DNA of 6,471 nucleotides from Clostridia bacterium. Lineage in GTDB: Bacteria; Bacillota; Clostridia; Christensenellales; Aristaeellaceae. How positions within the stretch are numbered: position 1 is the first letter of the stretch; each line of letters begins with the position of its first letter. The position numbers and the translations under genes are program-made. Below, piece after piece: positions 1-5,681 of the stretch. A model generated the notes under the pieces. That model ran no database searches and was not told where the DNA came from. It worked only from the letters and a program-made list of their open reading frames with translations. Location of the stretch: positions 1 through 6,471 of the forward strand of contig JAEDIV010000145.1 in NCBI GenBank assembly GCA_016296675.1, read 5' to 3'.

Positions 1-53
1 CATTTCATGGAGATACACGATTAACGGAGTTTGAATGTATTTTGAGACAGCGC

Positions 54-515
54 CTATTTCCTTTTATAGTGCATCCACCGGATTTTTTCGGTGTAGCCGA
101 TTTTGGAGTAAAACGGGTTATCGCCGCCCGTCATATACTTGCGCCCATGGGCGTAAATGTCTGATAGTGCTTTGAAAGCGCAGCGGCGGCAAGGCCCCTT
201 CCCCTGCCTTTTCGGCATATAGCGGTCGGCATACGCGATCATCTCATTCGCCAAAGATTCATAGCCCGGCATTAGCGCAAAAAAGATATGGTTTGCGGGA
301 TTTTCGTAGTACACATACGCAACCGGCACATTGTCATCCAGCCAGAAACGATTCAGATACAAAAGATTTTTGTCCATCCATGAGGAAGACAGCGCATACT
401 CAAAAAACGGCGCGGGCATGCCGTTTTCTCCGATGGGCATAGCGCTTTTGAGCATCAGATTCCACGCAAGATCAACGTCCGTAAGGAACTGAAATTTTTT
501 GGTCGTGATCTTCAT
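54..515 (-). pseudogene. Decayed GNAT-family N-acetyltransferase (internal deletion plus two compensating frameshifts)
   Basis: The open frame encodes 153 aa. Residues 1-100 (MKITTKKFQF..., then FFEYALSSSWMD, RFWLDD, YYENPA and MPGY) resemble the N-terminal part of a Clostridia GNAT family that I recall as roughly 250-300 aa long. Residues 126-141 (KYMTGGDNPFYSKIGY) resemble its very C-terminus, so the middle is missing. Residues 108-125 make no sense as a GNAT, but the +1 frame over the same bases (about 195-139) reads GLAAAALSKHYQTFTPMGA. Joined to the in-frame RQGKG just upstream, this is an excellent acetyl-CoA-binding motif A (R-x-x-G-x-G/A). One base gained near 192-198 and one lost near 138-141 therefore restore the C-terminal frame. 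The start ATG at 515 lies 3 bases after the kinase stop, with GGGAAAG about 8 nt upstream, so it was once translated in an operon with the kinase. It is very unlikely to be catalytically active. The alternative is a pair of sequencing errors on top of a real deletion. Confidence 0.72.
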
Positions 516-518
516 CTG

Positions 519-1067
519 TCACTTTCCCATATCAAGCGCTCTTTTGACCGCCTGAAAATTCTCATCAAGGTCATCCGCCCCGTCAAGCATAAGAATGGGA
601 CACATCAGCCTCTTCTGCCACAGATCATGATGCGCGCGGCTTCGCATGTGGATGTCTCCTTCATCGTATTGCGCCGCCCAATCAAGAAATTCAAGGTGCG
701 CTTTGTGCATGTCTCCACCTTCCCTGATTCTGTCCTTAAAGCGCCTGTATTCCCGCGCAGCCAATCGCTCCAGGCGCGTATTCGTATCGGTTTCAAGGCG
801 TACCGCCAGCGTGAAAAGCGGGATCAGCCCGTCACCCCATTCCGTCAGCGATCCGGACAGGACGACATTCTCATTGTTTTCAATATCCTGCCTGATGAGT
901 TTTAGTCTTTCATCGACCGGTCTTTTCACAGTAAAGGGAATCTCAGTCGGAAGCCAGAAATAGTCGTCCGTGTCCATAAAGAAAAAGTTCAGTTCCGAAG
1001 CAATTTTCCCCGCAAGGGTCGTTGTGCCTGAGCCGGATGCGCCAAAGATGTGAACGACGTGTTTCAT
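519..1067 (-). CDS. P-loop nucleotide/adenylate-kinase-like protein with lysine-less Walker A
   Basis: This 182-aa cytoplasmic protein starts MKHVVHIFGASGSGTTT. The P-loop (residues 9-17) follows an N-terminal beta strand as in nucleotide kinases, but the usual Walker A lysine is replaced by threonine (GxxxxGTT). The same substitution is known in archaeal CMP kinases and in a group of small bacterial kinases of unknown substrate. A following acidic-aromatic patch (MDTDDYFW, residues 31-38) sits where such kinases bind substrate. An arginine-rich stretch (residues 98-115, RLERLAAREYRRFKDRIR) resembles a LID. The substrate is unknown. The ATG at 1065-1067 was chosen because GGGAGG lies 5-6 nt upstream and the P-loop then sits at the N-terminus. 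The frame stays open up to 1211, but that extension runs across the promoter and through the upstream terminator stem. A GNAT remnant follows 3 nt downstream, so the two form a small operon. Confidence 0.78.
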   Translation of the reverse strand: MKHVVHIFGASGSGTTTLAGKIASELNFFFMDTDDYFWLPTEIPFTVKRPVDERLKLIRQDIENNENVVLSGSLTEWGDGLIPLFTLAVRLETDTNTRLERLAAREYRRFKDRIREGGDMHKAHLEFLDWAAQYDEGDIHMRSRAHHDLWQKRLMCPILMLDGADDLDENFQAVKRALDMGK

Positions 1068-1094
1068 ATTGCCTCCCAAAGTTTTTTCCATAAT

Positions 1095-1122
1095 ATTATA
1101 CATAAAAACACGCGCTTTGCAA
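1095..1122 (-). promoter_or_regulatory. Sigma70-type promoter of the kinase gene, overlapping a terminator stem
   Basis: On the minus strand, a -35 TTGCAA (1117-1122) and a perfect -10 TATAAT (1095-1100) are separated by 16 bp, about 28 bases before the kinase ATG. Transcription would start near 1088, giving a leader of about 20 nt that holds little beyond the GGGAGG site. The -35 box lies inside the inverted repeat that terminates the ABC transporter operon. Confidence 0.65.
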
Positions 1123-1140
1123 ACCAGGTGCAAAGCGCGT
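1104..1140 (-). terminator. Rho-independent terminator of the ABC transporter operon
   Basis: A perfect 12-bp inverted repeat (ACGCGCTTTGCA at 1110-1121, its complement at 1129-1140) encloses a 7-nt loop. On the minus strand it is followed by TGTTTTTATG and begins 9 nt after the ATPase stop codon. On the plus strand the same stem is followed by ATCGTTTTTT, so it could act in both directions, although no plus-strand gene ends here. Confidence 0.88.
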
Positions 1141-1149
1141 ATCGTTTTT

Positions 1150-1944
1150 TCAGGAAAGCAGCGCACGGTCGGATGCAAACTGCGTTCCGCTGGCCTTGGT
1201 GAAAAGTTCAAGAAGGTCGCTGACCGTCAGCTTTTTCTTGTCCTCTCCCTTTACGTCAATGATGATCTTGCCCTGATACATCATAATCAGCCGGTTTCCG
1301 TGTGCAAGCGCATCCGTCATGTTGTGCGTAATCATGATGGTGGTAAGCTTGTTTTCGTTTACAATTTTATCCGTGATGCTTAAAACTTTCTCAGCCGTCT
1401 TGGGGTCAAGCGCCGCAGTGTGCTCATCCAGAAGAAGGATTTTGGGCTTATTCATGCTCGCCATAAGGAGCGTGACCGCCTGTCTCTGTCCGCCGGATAA
1501 AAGGCCGACCTTTGCGGAAAGCCTGGTTTCAAGGCCAAGCTCGAGCTGGGAGAGCATTTTTACGTATTCGGCCTTCTCCTTTTTGGAAATGCCCCACTTA
1601 AAGCCGCGCATTTTGCCGCGTCTGTAGGCGATGGCGAGATTTTCCTGAATTTCCATGTCTGCAGCAGTGCCCATCATGGGATCCTGGAACACACGGCCGA
1701 GGAACTTGGCTCTTTTGTATTCAGGCATATGGGAAAGGTTCACGCCGTCCACGATGATCTGGCCCGAGTCCGGCTTCCATACGCCCGAGATGGCGTTTAA
1801 AAGCGTGCTCTTGCCCGCGCCGTTTCCGCCGATGACGGTTACGAAATCGCCGTCTTCAAGCGTCAGGGAAATGTCGTTCAGCGCGACTTTTTCATTGATG
1901 GTTCCGGCATTGAAGGTTTTGGTAAGGTTCTTAATTTCAAGCAT
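1150..1944 (-). CDS. ABC importer ATP-binding protein (trpXYZ-type, predicted aromatic amino acid uptake)
   Basis: This 264-aa cytoplasmic ATPase energises the importer encoded by the two upstream genes. All nucleotide-binding motifs are present and intact: Walker A GGNGAGKST (residues 39-47, K45), Q-loop FQDPMMGT (Q87), signature LSGGQ (149-153), Walker B ILLLDE (169-174), D-loop AALD (177-180) and switch histidine ITHN (H207). The DEHTAALDP form of Walker B is typical of the ATPases that pair with ABC_sub_bind (PF04392) binding proteins. The start ATG at 1942-1944 has GGAGGG 8 nt upstream and overlaps the permease stop by 8 nt, implying translational coupling. The gene is last in the operon and is followed by a strong terminator. 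The substrate is inferred from the T-box in the operon leader, not from the ATPase itself. Confidence 0.95.
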   Translation of the reverse strand: MLEIKNLTKTFNAGTINEKVALNDISLTLEDGDFVTVIGGNGAGKSTLLNAISGVWKPDSGQIIVDGVNLSHMPEYKRAKFLGRVFQDPMMGTAADMEIQENLAIAYRRGKMRGFKWGISKKEKAEYVKMLSQLELGLETRLSAKVGLLSGGQRQAVTLLMASMNKPKILLLDEHTAALDPKTAEKVLSITDKIVNENKLTTIMITHNMTDALAHGNRLIMMYQGKIIIDVKGEDKKKLTVSDLLELFTKASGTQFASDRALLS

Positions 1945-2848
1945 GTTTCTTACCCTCCTTCATGGACTTGGCCGGCAGATATGTCTTCTTTATATGGGGA
2001 AGGCCCAGGAAGACGGCAACGAGAAGCGCCGTCAGCATCTTCAAAAAGTCTGTGTCGAGGCCAAGCTCGATGATGACCTGATAAAGAACATAGTAAACGA
2101 TGCCGCCGATGATTACGCTTAAAAGGCGCACAGCAAAGTTTCGGGCAATTCTGCTCATGAGCGCTTCGCCGATGATGACGGCGGCAAGACCGATGACAAT
2201 CGCGCCGCGGCCGTTGTTGATGTCGGCGGTTCCCTGATACTGACTGAACAGCGCGCCGGACAGGGCGACAATGCCGTTTGAAATCATAAGGCCCAGAACC
2301 TGGTTGAAGCTTGTATTGATACCCTGAGCTCTCGACATCATGAGATTGCAGCCCGTAGCGCGGACGGAACATCCGCGCTCGGTACCGAAGAACCAGTAGA
2401 GAATCGCGATCAGCACAAACGCAACCACGAGCAGCGTCACAATCGCGTCGGTGTTTTTCATGGAAGTAATCAGAACCGGAAGCCTGCGCGCAGAAACGGT
2501 TCTGTTCGCGCCGCCCATCACCTTCAGGTTCACCGTCCACAGCATAAGCTGCGTAAGGATTCCGGAAAGAATCGCGGGAATGCCGAAGAAGGTGTGTAAA
2601 AGTCCCGTTACAAGACCCGCCAGCATGCCTGCAGCAATTGCGCAAACAAGCGACACATACACATTATTGCCGCCAATCAGCATCACCGCGCAAACCGCAG
2701 CGCCGGTTGCAAACGAACCGTCTACCGTAAGATCGGCAATGTCAAGGATGCGGTAAGTAATGTATACGCCGATGGCCATGATGCCCCAGATGATGCCAAG
2801 GGCCACGGAGCCCGGCAGGGTCGATAAAACTTCCATGATTTTAGTCAC
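1937..2848 (-). CDS. ABC importer membrane permease (BPD_transp_2-like)
   Basis: This 303-aa polytopic membrane protein has about eight hydrophobic segments, among them residues 15-34, 45-60, 64-84, 90-107, 135-154, 183-202, 216-230 and 244-282. The early segment ITYRILDIADLTVDGSFATGA (29-49) and the cytoplasmic loop RATGCNLMMSRAQGINT (163-179) are hallmarks of the permease that pairs with ABC_sub_bind proteins; the second is the likely docking site for the ATPase. The start is a GTG at 2846-2848 with GGGAGA about 9 nt upstream. A nearer ATG at 2855 is in another frame and stops after four codons, and the in-frame ATG at 2836 is too far from the ribosome site. The gene lies 44 nt after the binding-protein stop and overlaps the ATPase start by 8 nt. 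It is second in the T-box-controlled operon. Confidence 0.93.
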   Translation of the reverse strand: MTKIMEVLSTLPGSVALGIIWGIMAIGVYITYRILDIADLTVDGSFATGAAVCAVMLIGGNNVYVSLVCAIAAGMLAGLVTGLLHTFFGIPAILSGILTQLMLWTVNLKVMGGANRTVSARRLPVLITSMKNTDAIVTLLVVAFVLIAILYWFFGTERGCSVRATGCNLMMSRAQGINTSFNQVLGLMISNGIVALSGALFSQYQGTADINNGRGAIVIGLAAVIIGEALMSRIARNFAVRLLSVIIGGIVYYVLYQVIIELGLDTDFLKMLTALLVAVFLGLPHIKKTYLPAKSMKEGKKHA

Positions 2849-2892
2849 GATGCATGTCTCCCAGTTCTATAATGAATGTACAAAAATCGGTT

Positions 2893-3855
2893 TTAGCCTT
2901 CAAGCGCCTCATAGCCTTCGGGGATCTGGATGCCGAGCGCGTCCGCGATTTCCTTGTTGTACTTCTTGACTGCGGGCGCATAAGCGATGGCCATTTCTTC
3001 GATCTTGGCTTCGCCTTTCAGAATCTGCGCAGCCATTTCGCCGGTCTTGTAGCCGAGGTCGTAGTAGCTGATGGAGAGAGTTGCGATACCGCAGCCGCGG
3101 CAGAGGCCTGCTTCGCCAGCGATGACGGGGGTCTTTTCAGTAAGAACGATGTTTCCGATGGTCGCAGCGCAGGAAGCGGCGGTGTTGTCAGTGGGAACAT
3201 AGATTACGTCAACATCCTTGGCAGCACTGGTCGCTACGACAGATACATCGTTGGAGTCTGCAAAGGAGTAGCGGATGCACTCAAGGCCCTTTTCGGTCAG
3301 ATACTCCTCAACAACCTTTACCTGATAAAGGCTGTTGGCTTCAGCAGAGCAGTAAAGAAGGCCCACGGTCTTGGCTTCGGGAACGAGTTCAAGGATCATG
3401 TCCGCCTGTTCGGTCAGGGGCGCAAGGTCGCTGGTGCCGGAAACGTTTTCGCCGACAACGCCGGTGAAATCTTCAATGCCGAGCGCTACGCCGTATTCGG
3501 TAACGGAAGTGCCGAGGATCGGGATTTCCATGGTCGCATTGTACGCAGCCTGAAGAGCGGGCGTTGCGTTGGCCATGATGAGGTCATATTTCTTGGAAAC
3601 GAAGCTGTTTACGATTACGCCGCATACGGGAATATCGCCGGCGGCATTCTGAACGTCGATTTCAACTTTATCTTCACCGAGGATATCCTTAAGCGCCTGA
3701 ATGAAGCCCTCGGTCGCAGCGTCGAGCGCCTCATGGGTAACGAGCTGGCATACGCCAACCTGATATTTATCTTCTTCCGCCGAAGCAAAAACAAAGCCGG
3801 ACACAGCCATCAATAAGGCCAATACAAGAGACAAAACTTTAGACATCTTTTTCAT
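2893..3855 (-). CDS. ABC importer substrate-binding protein (ABC_sub_bind family), predicted tyrosine/aromatic amino acid binding
   Basis: This 320-aa extracytoplasmic receptor is the first gene of the importer operon. Family features seen are QNAAGD (69-74), the strand and loop DLIMANATPALQAA (91-104), the hinge signature GTSVTEYG (115-122), NVSGTSD (137-143), an NTAA site (224-227) and the C-terminal ISYYDLGYKTGEMAAQIL (262-279). Residues 1-26 form a signal peptide (MKKMSK, a hydrophobic core, then ASA before EEDK). It lacks the lipobox cysteine expected of Gram-positive binding proteins, so it should be cleaved by signal peptidase I. The ATG at 3853-3855 has GGAGG 8 nt upstream. The frame is open to 3966, but that stretch enters the T-box terminator and lacks a signal peptide. 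Expression should depend on antitermination by uncharged tRNA. The ligand is inferred as tyrosine from the TAC specifier; tryptophan or another aromatic compound is possible. Confidence 0.93.
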   Translation of the reverse strand: MKKMSKVLSLVLALLMAVSGFVFASAEEDKYQVGVCQLVTHEALDAATEGFIQALKDILGEDKVEIDVQNAAGDIPVCGVIVNSFVSKKYDLIMANATPALQAAYNATMEIPILGTSVTEYGVALGIEDFTGVVGENVSGTSDLAPLTEQADMILELVPEAKTVGLLYCSAEANSLYQVKVVEEYLTEKGLECIRYSFADSNDVSVVATSAAKDVDVIYVPTDNTAASCAATIGNIVLTEKTPVIAGEAGLCRGCGIATLSISYYDLGYKTGEMAAQILKGEAKIEEMAIAYAPAVKKYNKEIADALGIQIPEGYEALEG

Positions 3856-3933
3856 TACTTTTTCCTCCATAATTTTTTGTTGTTTATTCCATCGGGGAGC
3901 GCGCATTCCCCTCGAAATAGCATTGTTGTTTTT

Positions 3934-3978
3934 GAAAAACAAAAACCCTGCAGAAGAAAAAATCATTCTTCTGCAGGG
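3934..3978 (-). terminator. T-box regulated Rho-independent terminator
   Basis: A perfect 13-bp stem (CCCTGCAGAAGAA with its complement, at 3966-3978 and 3946-3958) encloses a 7-nt loop. On the minus strand it is followed by TTTTTGTTTTT. The CCCT at its 5' end is also the partner of AGGG in the T-box antiterminator, so the two structures are mutually exclusive. It ends about 80 nt before the binding-protein ATG. Confidence 0.93.
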
Positions 3979-4118
3979 ACGAATTCCTTCGCGGTACCAC
4001 CCTGTTTCACCCTATGCTCGCGCATACGGCCTCTATCGGCAACCAACATTGCCTCAGCGATATAACGGTCGCTCCCGTCACGCCTACTTGGATCTTTTCA
4101 ACGCGCGGCTCACGGAAT

Positions 4119-4121
4119 GTA
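4119..4121 (-). promoter_or_regulatory. Probable T-box specifier codon TAC (tyrosine)
   Basis: On the minus strand GGGAAGTACA lies directly before TTCCGT, the 3' strand of the lower stem I helix, followed by GTGAGC. In T-box leaders the specifier triplet is followed by one purine and then this helix, and lies about 7 nt before GAG; TAC followed by A fits both rules. GTA would be out of register by one base, and TGG nearby is 8 bases too far upstream. Confidence 0.68.
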
Positions 4122-4229
4122 CTTCCCATCTCTCTACTCGCCCTCTGCCTTGCACCGTCCGGCAGTTCTCTTTGCGGCTTTTCAAGCGGTACTTTTTCCG
4201 TTCAAACGCCTTTGAATTTGATGGAGGTA

Positions 4230-4258
4230 ATGATACTACCCTTTTTTTATTTTGTCAA
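4230..4258 (-). promoter_or_regulatory. Promoter of the T-box/ABC importer operon
   Basis: A consensus -35 TTGACA (4253-4258) is separated by 17 bp from a -10 TATCAT (4230-4235). The spacer is an A-rich tract. Transcription would start near 4223, immediately ahead of stem I of the T-box, which fits the expected leader length. Confidence 0.88.
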
Positions 4259-4438
4259 CCCCATTTTGCAATTTTCCAAAAATAAATTTCAAAACCGCAG
4301 TTTTTGGTATCGTTTTATGAAAAAATTCCAGTAATACGGAGTATTTAACATTCATTCCTGCATTTTTGAGCAAATGCCGTATCGTGCAGCAGCATAAATT
4401 CTTAGCCAATTCTTAGGACACAGGAAACATAAGGCGTG
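4259..4438. other. AT-rich divergent intergenic region, no gene seen
   Basis: These 180 bases separate the minus-strand T-box promoter from the plus-strand decarboxylase promoter. No credible ORF, RNA gene or terminator was found. The part from 4259 to 4360 is strongly AT-rich, with short A and T tracts. The part from 4397 to 4416 holds a helically phased direct repeat, listed separately. Regulators of both promoters would be expected to bind here. Confidence 0.6.
4397..4416. repeat. Tandem 9-bp direct repeat AATTCTTAG with 11-bp period
   Basis: AATTCTTAG occurs at 4397-4405 and again at 4408-4416, so the copies are one helical turn apart and end 22 bp before the -35 box of the decarboxylase promoter. 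A partial third copy (ATTCTTAG) occurs at 4556-4563, running into the ribosome binding site. Spacing and place suit an activator binding site, but chance in AT-rich DNA cannot be excluded. Confidence 0.45.
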
Positions 4439-4467
4439 TTGTAAAAGATATATTTTGATGGTAAAAT
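4439..4467 (+). promoter_or_regulatory. Predicted promoter of the decarboxylase beta-gamma operon
   Basis: A -35 TTGTAA (4439-4444, 4 of 6 consensus bases) and a -10 TAAAAT (4462-4467, 5 of 6) are spaced by exactly 17 bp. Transcription would start near 4474, leaving a leader of about 104 nt. No better pair was found between 4260 and 4577. Confidence 0.6.
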
Positions 4468-4473
4468 GTTTTT

Positions 4474-4566
4474 CTGTAAGCTGGGACGGTTTGCCAAGCA
4501 ATTTATTCCGCCCTTAAGCCATTAATACAGGGCATGCGCTTTTGCATGCACCGCATTCTTAGGAGG
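4474..4566 (+). ncRNA. Structured 5' leader of the decarboxylase operon (possible cis-regulatory RNA)
   Basis: The predicted transcript can fold into two domains before the AGGAGG at 4561-4566. Domain 1 is nested: CTGTA (4474-4478) with TACAG (4526-4530), GGGACGG (4483-4489) with CCGCCC (4508-4513) leaving one bulged A, and an apical TTGC/GCAA hairpin (4491-4501). Domain 2 is GCATGC (4532-4537) with GCATGC (4544-4549) around a 6-nt loop. There is no T-tract, so it is not a terminator. It matches no riboswitch class I recognise. Its role is unknown; it may be a translational control element, an mRNA stabiliser, or incidental folding. Confidence 0.4.
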
Positions 4567-4577
4567 TTCTGATTTCC

Positions 4578-5669
4578 ATGCAGATGTTTCTGGACACCTT
4601 TCAAGCGATCACATGGCAGATGCCGGTAATGTGGTTGATCGGCGGCATACTGATCTTCCTCGCCATCAAGTATGACATGGAACCCACGCTTCTTCTCCCT
4701 ATGGGCTTTGGCGCGATCCTCGTGAACCTGCCCATGTCCGGCGCGACTGAAGTTATCGAAACTTTGTACAATGCCGGTATTGCAAACGAGCTTTTCCCGC
4801 TGCTTCTCTTTATCGGCATCGGCGCCATGATCGACTTTGGCCCCCTGCTTTCCAACCCCAAGATGCTTTTAATCGGCGCTGCTGCGCAGTTCGGTATCTT
4901 CTTTACCCTCTCCATGGCTCGCCTTCTCGGCTTTGACATGATCGACGCTGCTTCCATCGGCATCATCGGCGCTGCCGACGGCCCCACTTCCATCGTTGTT
5001 GCCAATACCCTTGGCACCAAATATGTCGGCGCAATCATGGTCGCCGCTTACAGCTACATGGCGCTGGTTCCGATCGTACAGCCCCCCTTCATCAAGCTCG
5101 CCACCACTAAGAAAGAGCGCCTCATCCGCATGCCCTACAATCCCGGTTCCGTTTCCAAGGGCCTGCGCATCCTCTTCCCCATCTGCGTTACCATCGTTGC
5201 AGCGCTGGCTGCCCCCGCTTCTGCGGCTCTGGTCGGCTTCCTCATGTTCGGTAACCTGATCCGCGAGTGCGGCGTTCTGGATTCTCTTTCCAACACCGCT
5301 CAGAACGTTCTTGCCAACCTCATCACCATCTTCCTTGGCATCACCGTTGCCTTCAGCATGAAGGGTGAATCCTTTCTCCTGCCTGAAACCCTCATGATTC
5401 TGGGTCTGGGTCTGGTCGCTTTTATCGCTGACACGGTATTCGGCGTATTCTTCGTCAAGTTCTTAAACCTCTTCTCCAAGAACAAGATGAACCCCATGAT
5501 CGGCGCAGCCGGTATCTCCGCCTTCCCCATGGCCTCTCGCGTTGTACATAAGATGGGTCTTAAGGAAGATCCCCAGAACTTCCTGCTCATGCACGCCGCA
5601 GGCGCAAACGTTGCCGGTCAGATCGCTTCCGCTATCGTCGGCGGCCTGATCATCGGCCTGGTCTTATAA
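4578..5669 (+). CDS. Na+-translocating biotin-dependent decarboxylase, beta subunit (oxaloacetate/methylmalonyl-CoA/glutaconyl-CoA decarboxylase type)
   Basis: This 363-aa integral membrane protein decarboxylates carboxybiotin and couples this to Na+ export. The OAD_beta family is recognised from KYDMEPTLLLPMGFGAIL (31-48), GIGAMIDFGPLL (80-91) and the two conserved core regions. Residues essential in Klebsiella OadB are in register: D134 in GAADGPTS (D203), Y160 in AYSYMALVP (Y229), N305 (N373), S314 (S382) and R321 (R389) in NPMIGAAGISAFPMASR. The length fits the shorter MmdB/GcdB-like forms rather than the 433-aa Klebsiella protein. The ATG at 4578 has AGGAGG 11 nt upstream, a slightly long spacing. 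A 42-aa gamma-like gene follows 12 nt later, then a terminator. No alpha or biotin-carrier gene is in the window, so the substrate cannot be told. Isoleucine is mostly ATC and C-ending codons dominate, suggesting high expression. Confidence 0.95.
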   Translation: MQMFLDTFQAITWQMPVMWLIGGILIFLAIKYDMEPTLLLPMGFGAILVNLPMSGATEVIETLYNAGIANELFPLLLFIGIGAMIDFGPLLSNPKMLLIGAAAQFGIFFTLSMARLLGFDMIDAASIGIIGAADGPTSIVVANTLGTKYVGAIMVAAYSYMALVPIVQPPFIKLATTKKERLIRMPYNPGSVSKGLRILFPICVTIVAALAAPASAALVGFLMFGNLIRECGVLDSLSNTAQNVLANLITIFLGITVAFSMKGESFLLPETLMILGLGLVAFIADTVFGVFFVKFLNLFSKNKMNPMIGAAGISAFPMASRVVHKMGLKEDPQNFLLMHAAGANVAGQIASAIVGGLIIGLVL

Positions 5670-5681
5670 GGAGGTAACAAA

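Larger units (their letters stand above)
3934..4223 (-). ncRNA. T-box riboswitch leader, predicted tRNA-Tyr specific
   Basis: This leader controls the ABC importer operon by sensing tRNA charging. The T-box core AGGGTGGTACCGCG (3990-4003) is perfect, and its AGGG can pair with CGTCCCT about 8 nt downstream to form the antiterminator that excludes the terminator at 3946-3978. Upstream of it are hairpins GGCAA/TTGCC and TATGC/GCATA and a stem III-like ACGG/CCGT element. Stem I shows ACGGAA (4196-4201) pairing with TTCCGT (4112-4117), a flanking GGC...GTGAGCC kink-turn-like junction, an AAAGAGAA box, and a distal hairpin CTGCC/GGCAG carrying GGTG. The TGGT in the core would pair with ACCA, matching a tRNA with discriminator A, as tRNA-Tyr has. 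The transcript should begin near 4223. The class is certain; the amino acid is the inferred part. Confidence 0.95.

Noticed and set aside
1068..1211. N-terminal 48-residue extension of the kinase frame
   Set aside because: It runs through the promoter and the ABC operon terminator stem. The internal ATG at 1067 has a strong GGGAGG site and places the P-loop at the N-terminus.
1950..2645. A 231-codon minus-strand frame overlapping the permease gene
   Set aside because: It is an out-of-frame shadow of the permease, rich in Arg, His and Cys with no domain. The permease frame has membrane spans and conserved loops.
2854..3816. A 320-codon plus-strand open frame
   Set aside because: It lies entirely antisense to the substrate-binding protein gene. 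Its translation has no recognisable domain, and the minus-strand frame has a signal peptide, family motifs and a ribosome site.
3856..3966. N-terminal 37-residue extension of the binding-protein frame
   Set aside because: It reaches into the T-box terminator hairpin and would bury the signal peptide. The ATG at 3855 has GGAGG 8 nt upstream.
4127..4129. TGG (tryptophan) as the T-box specifier
   Set aside because: TGG occurs in GATGGGAAG, but it is 8 bases upstream of TAC and is not adjacent to the 3' strand of the lower stem I helix, where the specifier should sit.
3923..4334. Plus-strand open frames of 106-120 codons in the intergenic region
   Set aside because: They are antisense to the T-box leader, whose RNA motifs fully explain the sequence. 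They lack a ribosome site and any familiar protein pattern.
4532..4549. GCATGC hairpin as a transcription terminator
   Set aside because: It has only a 6-bp stem with no T-tract after it, and it lies directly before a strong ribosome binding site of a gene that must be transcribed.
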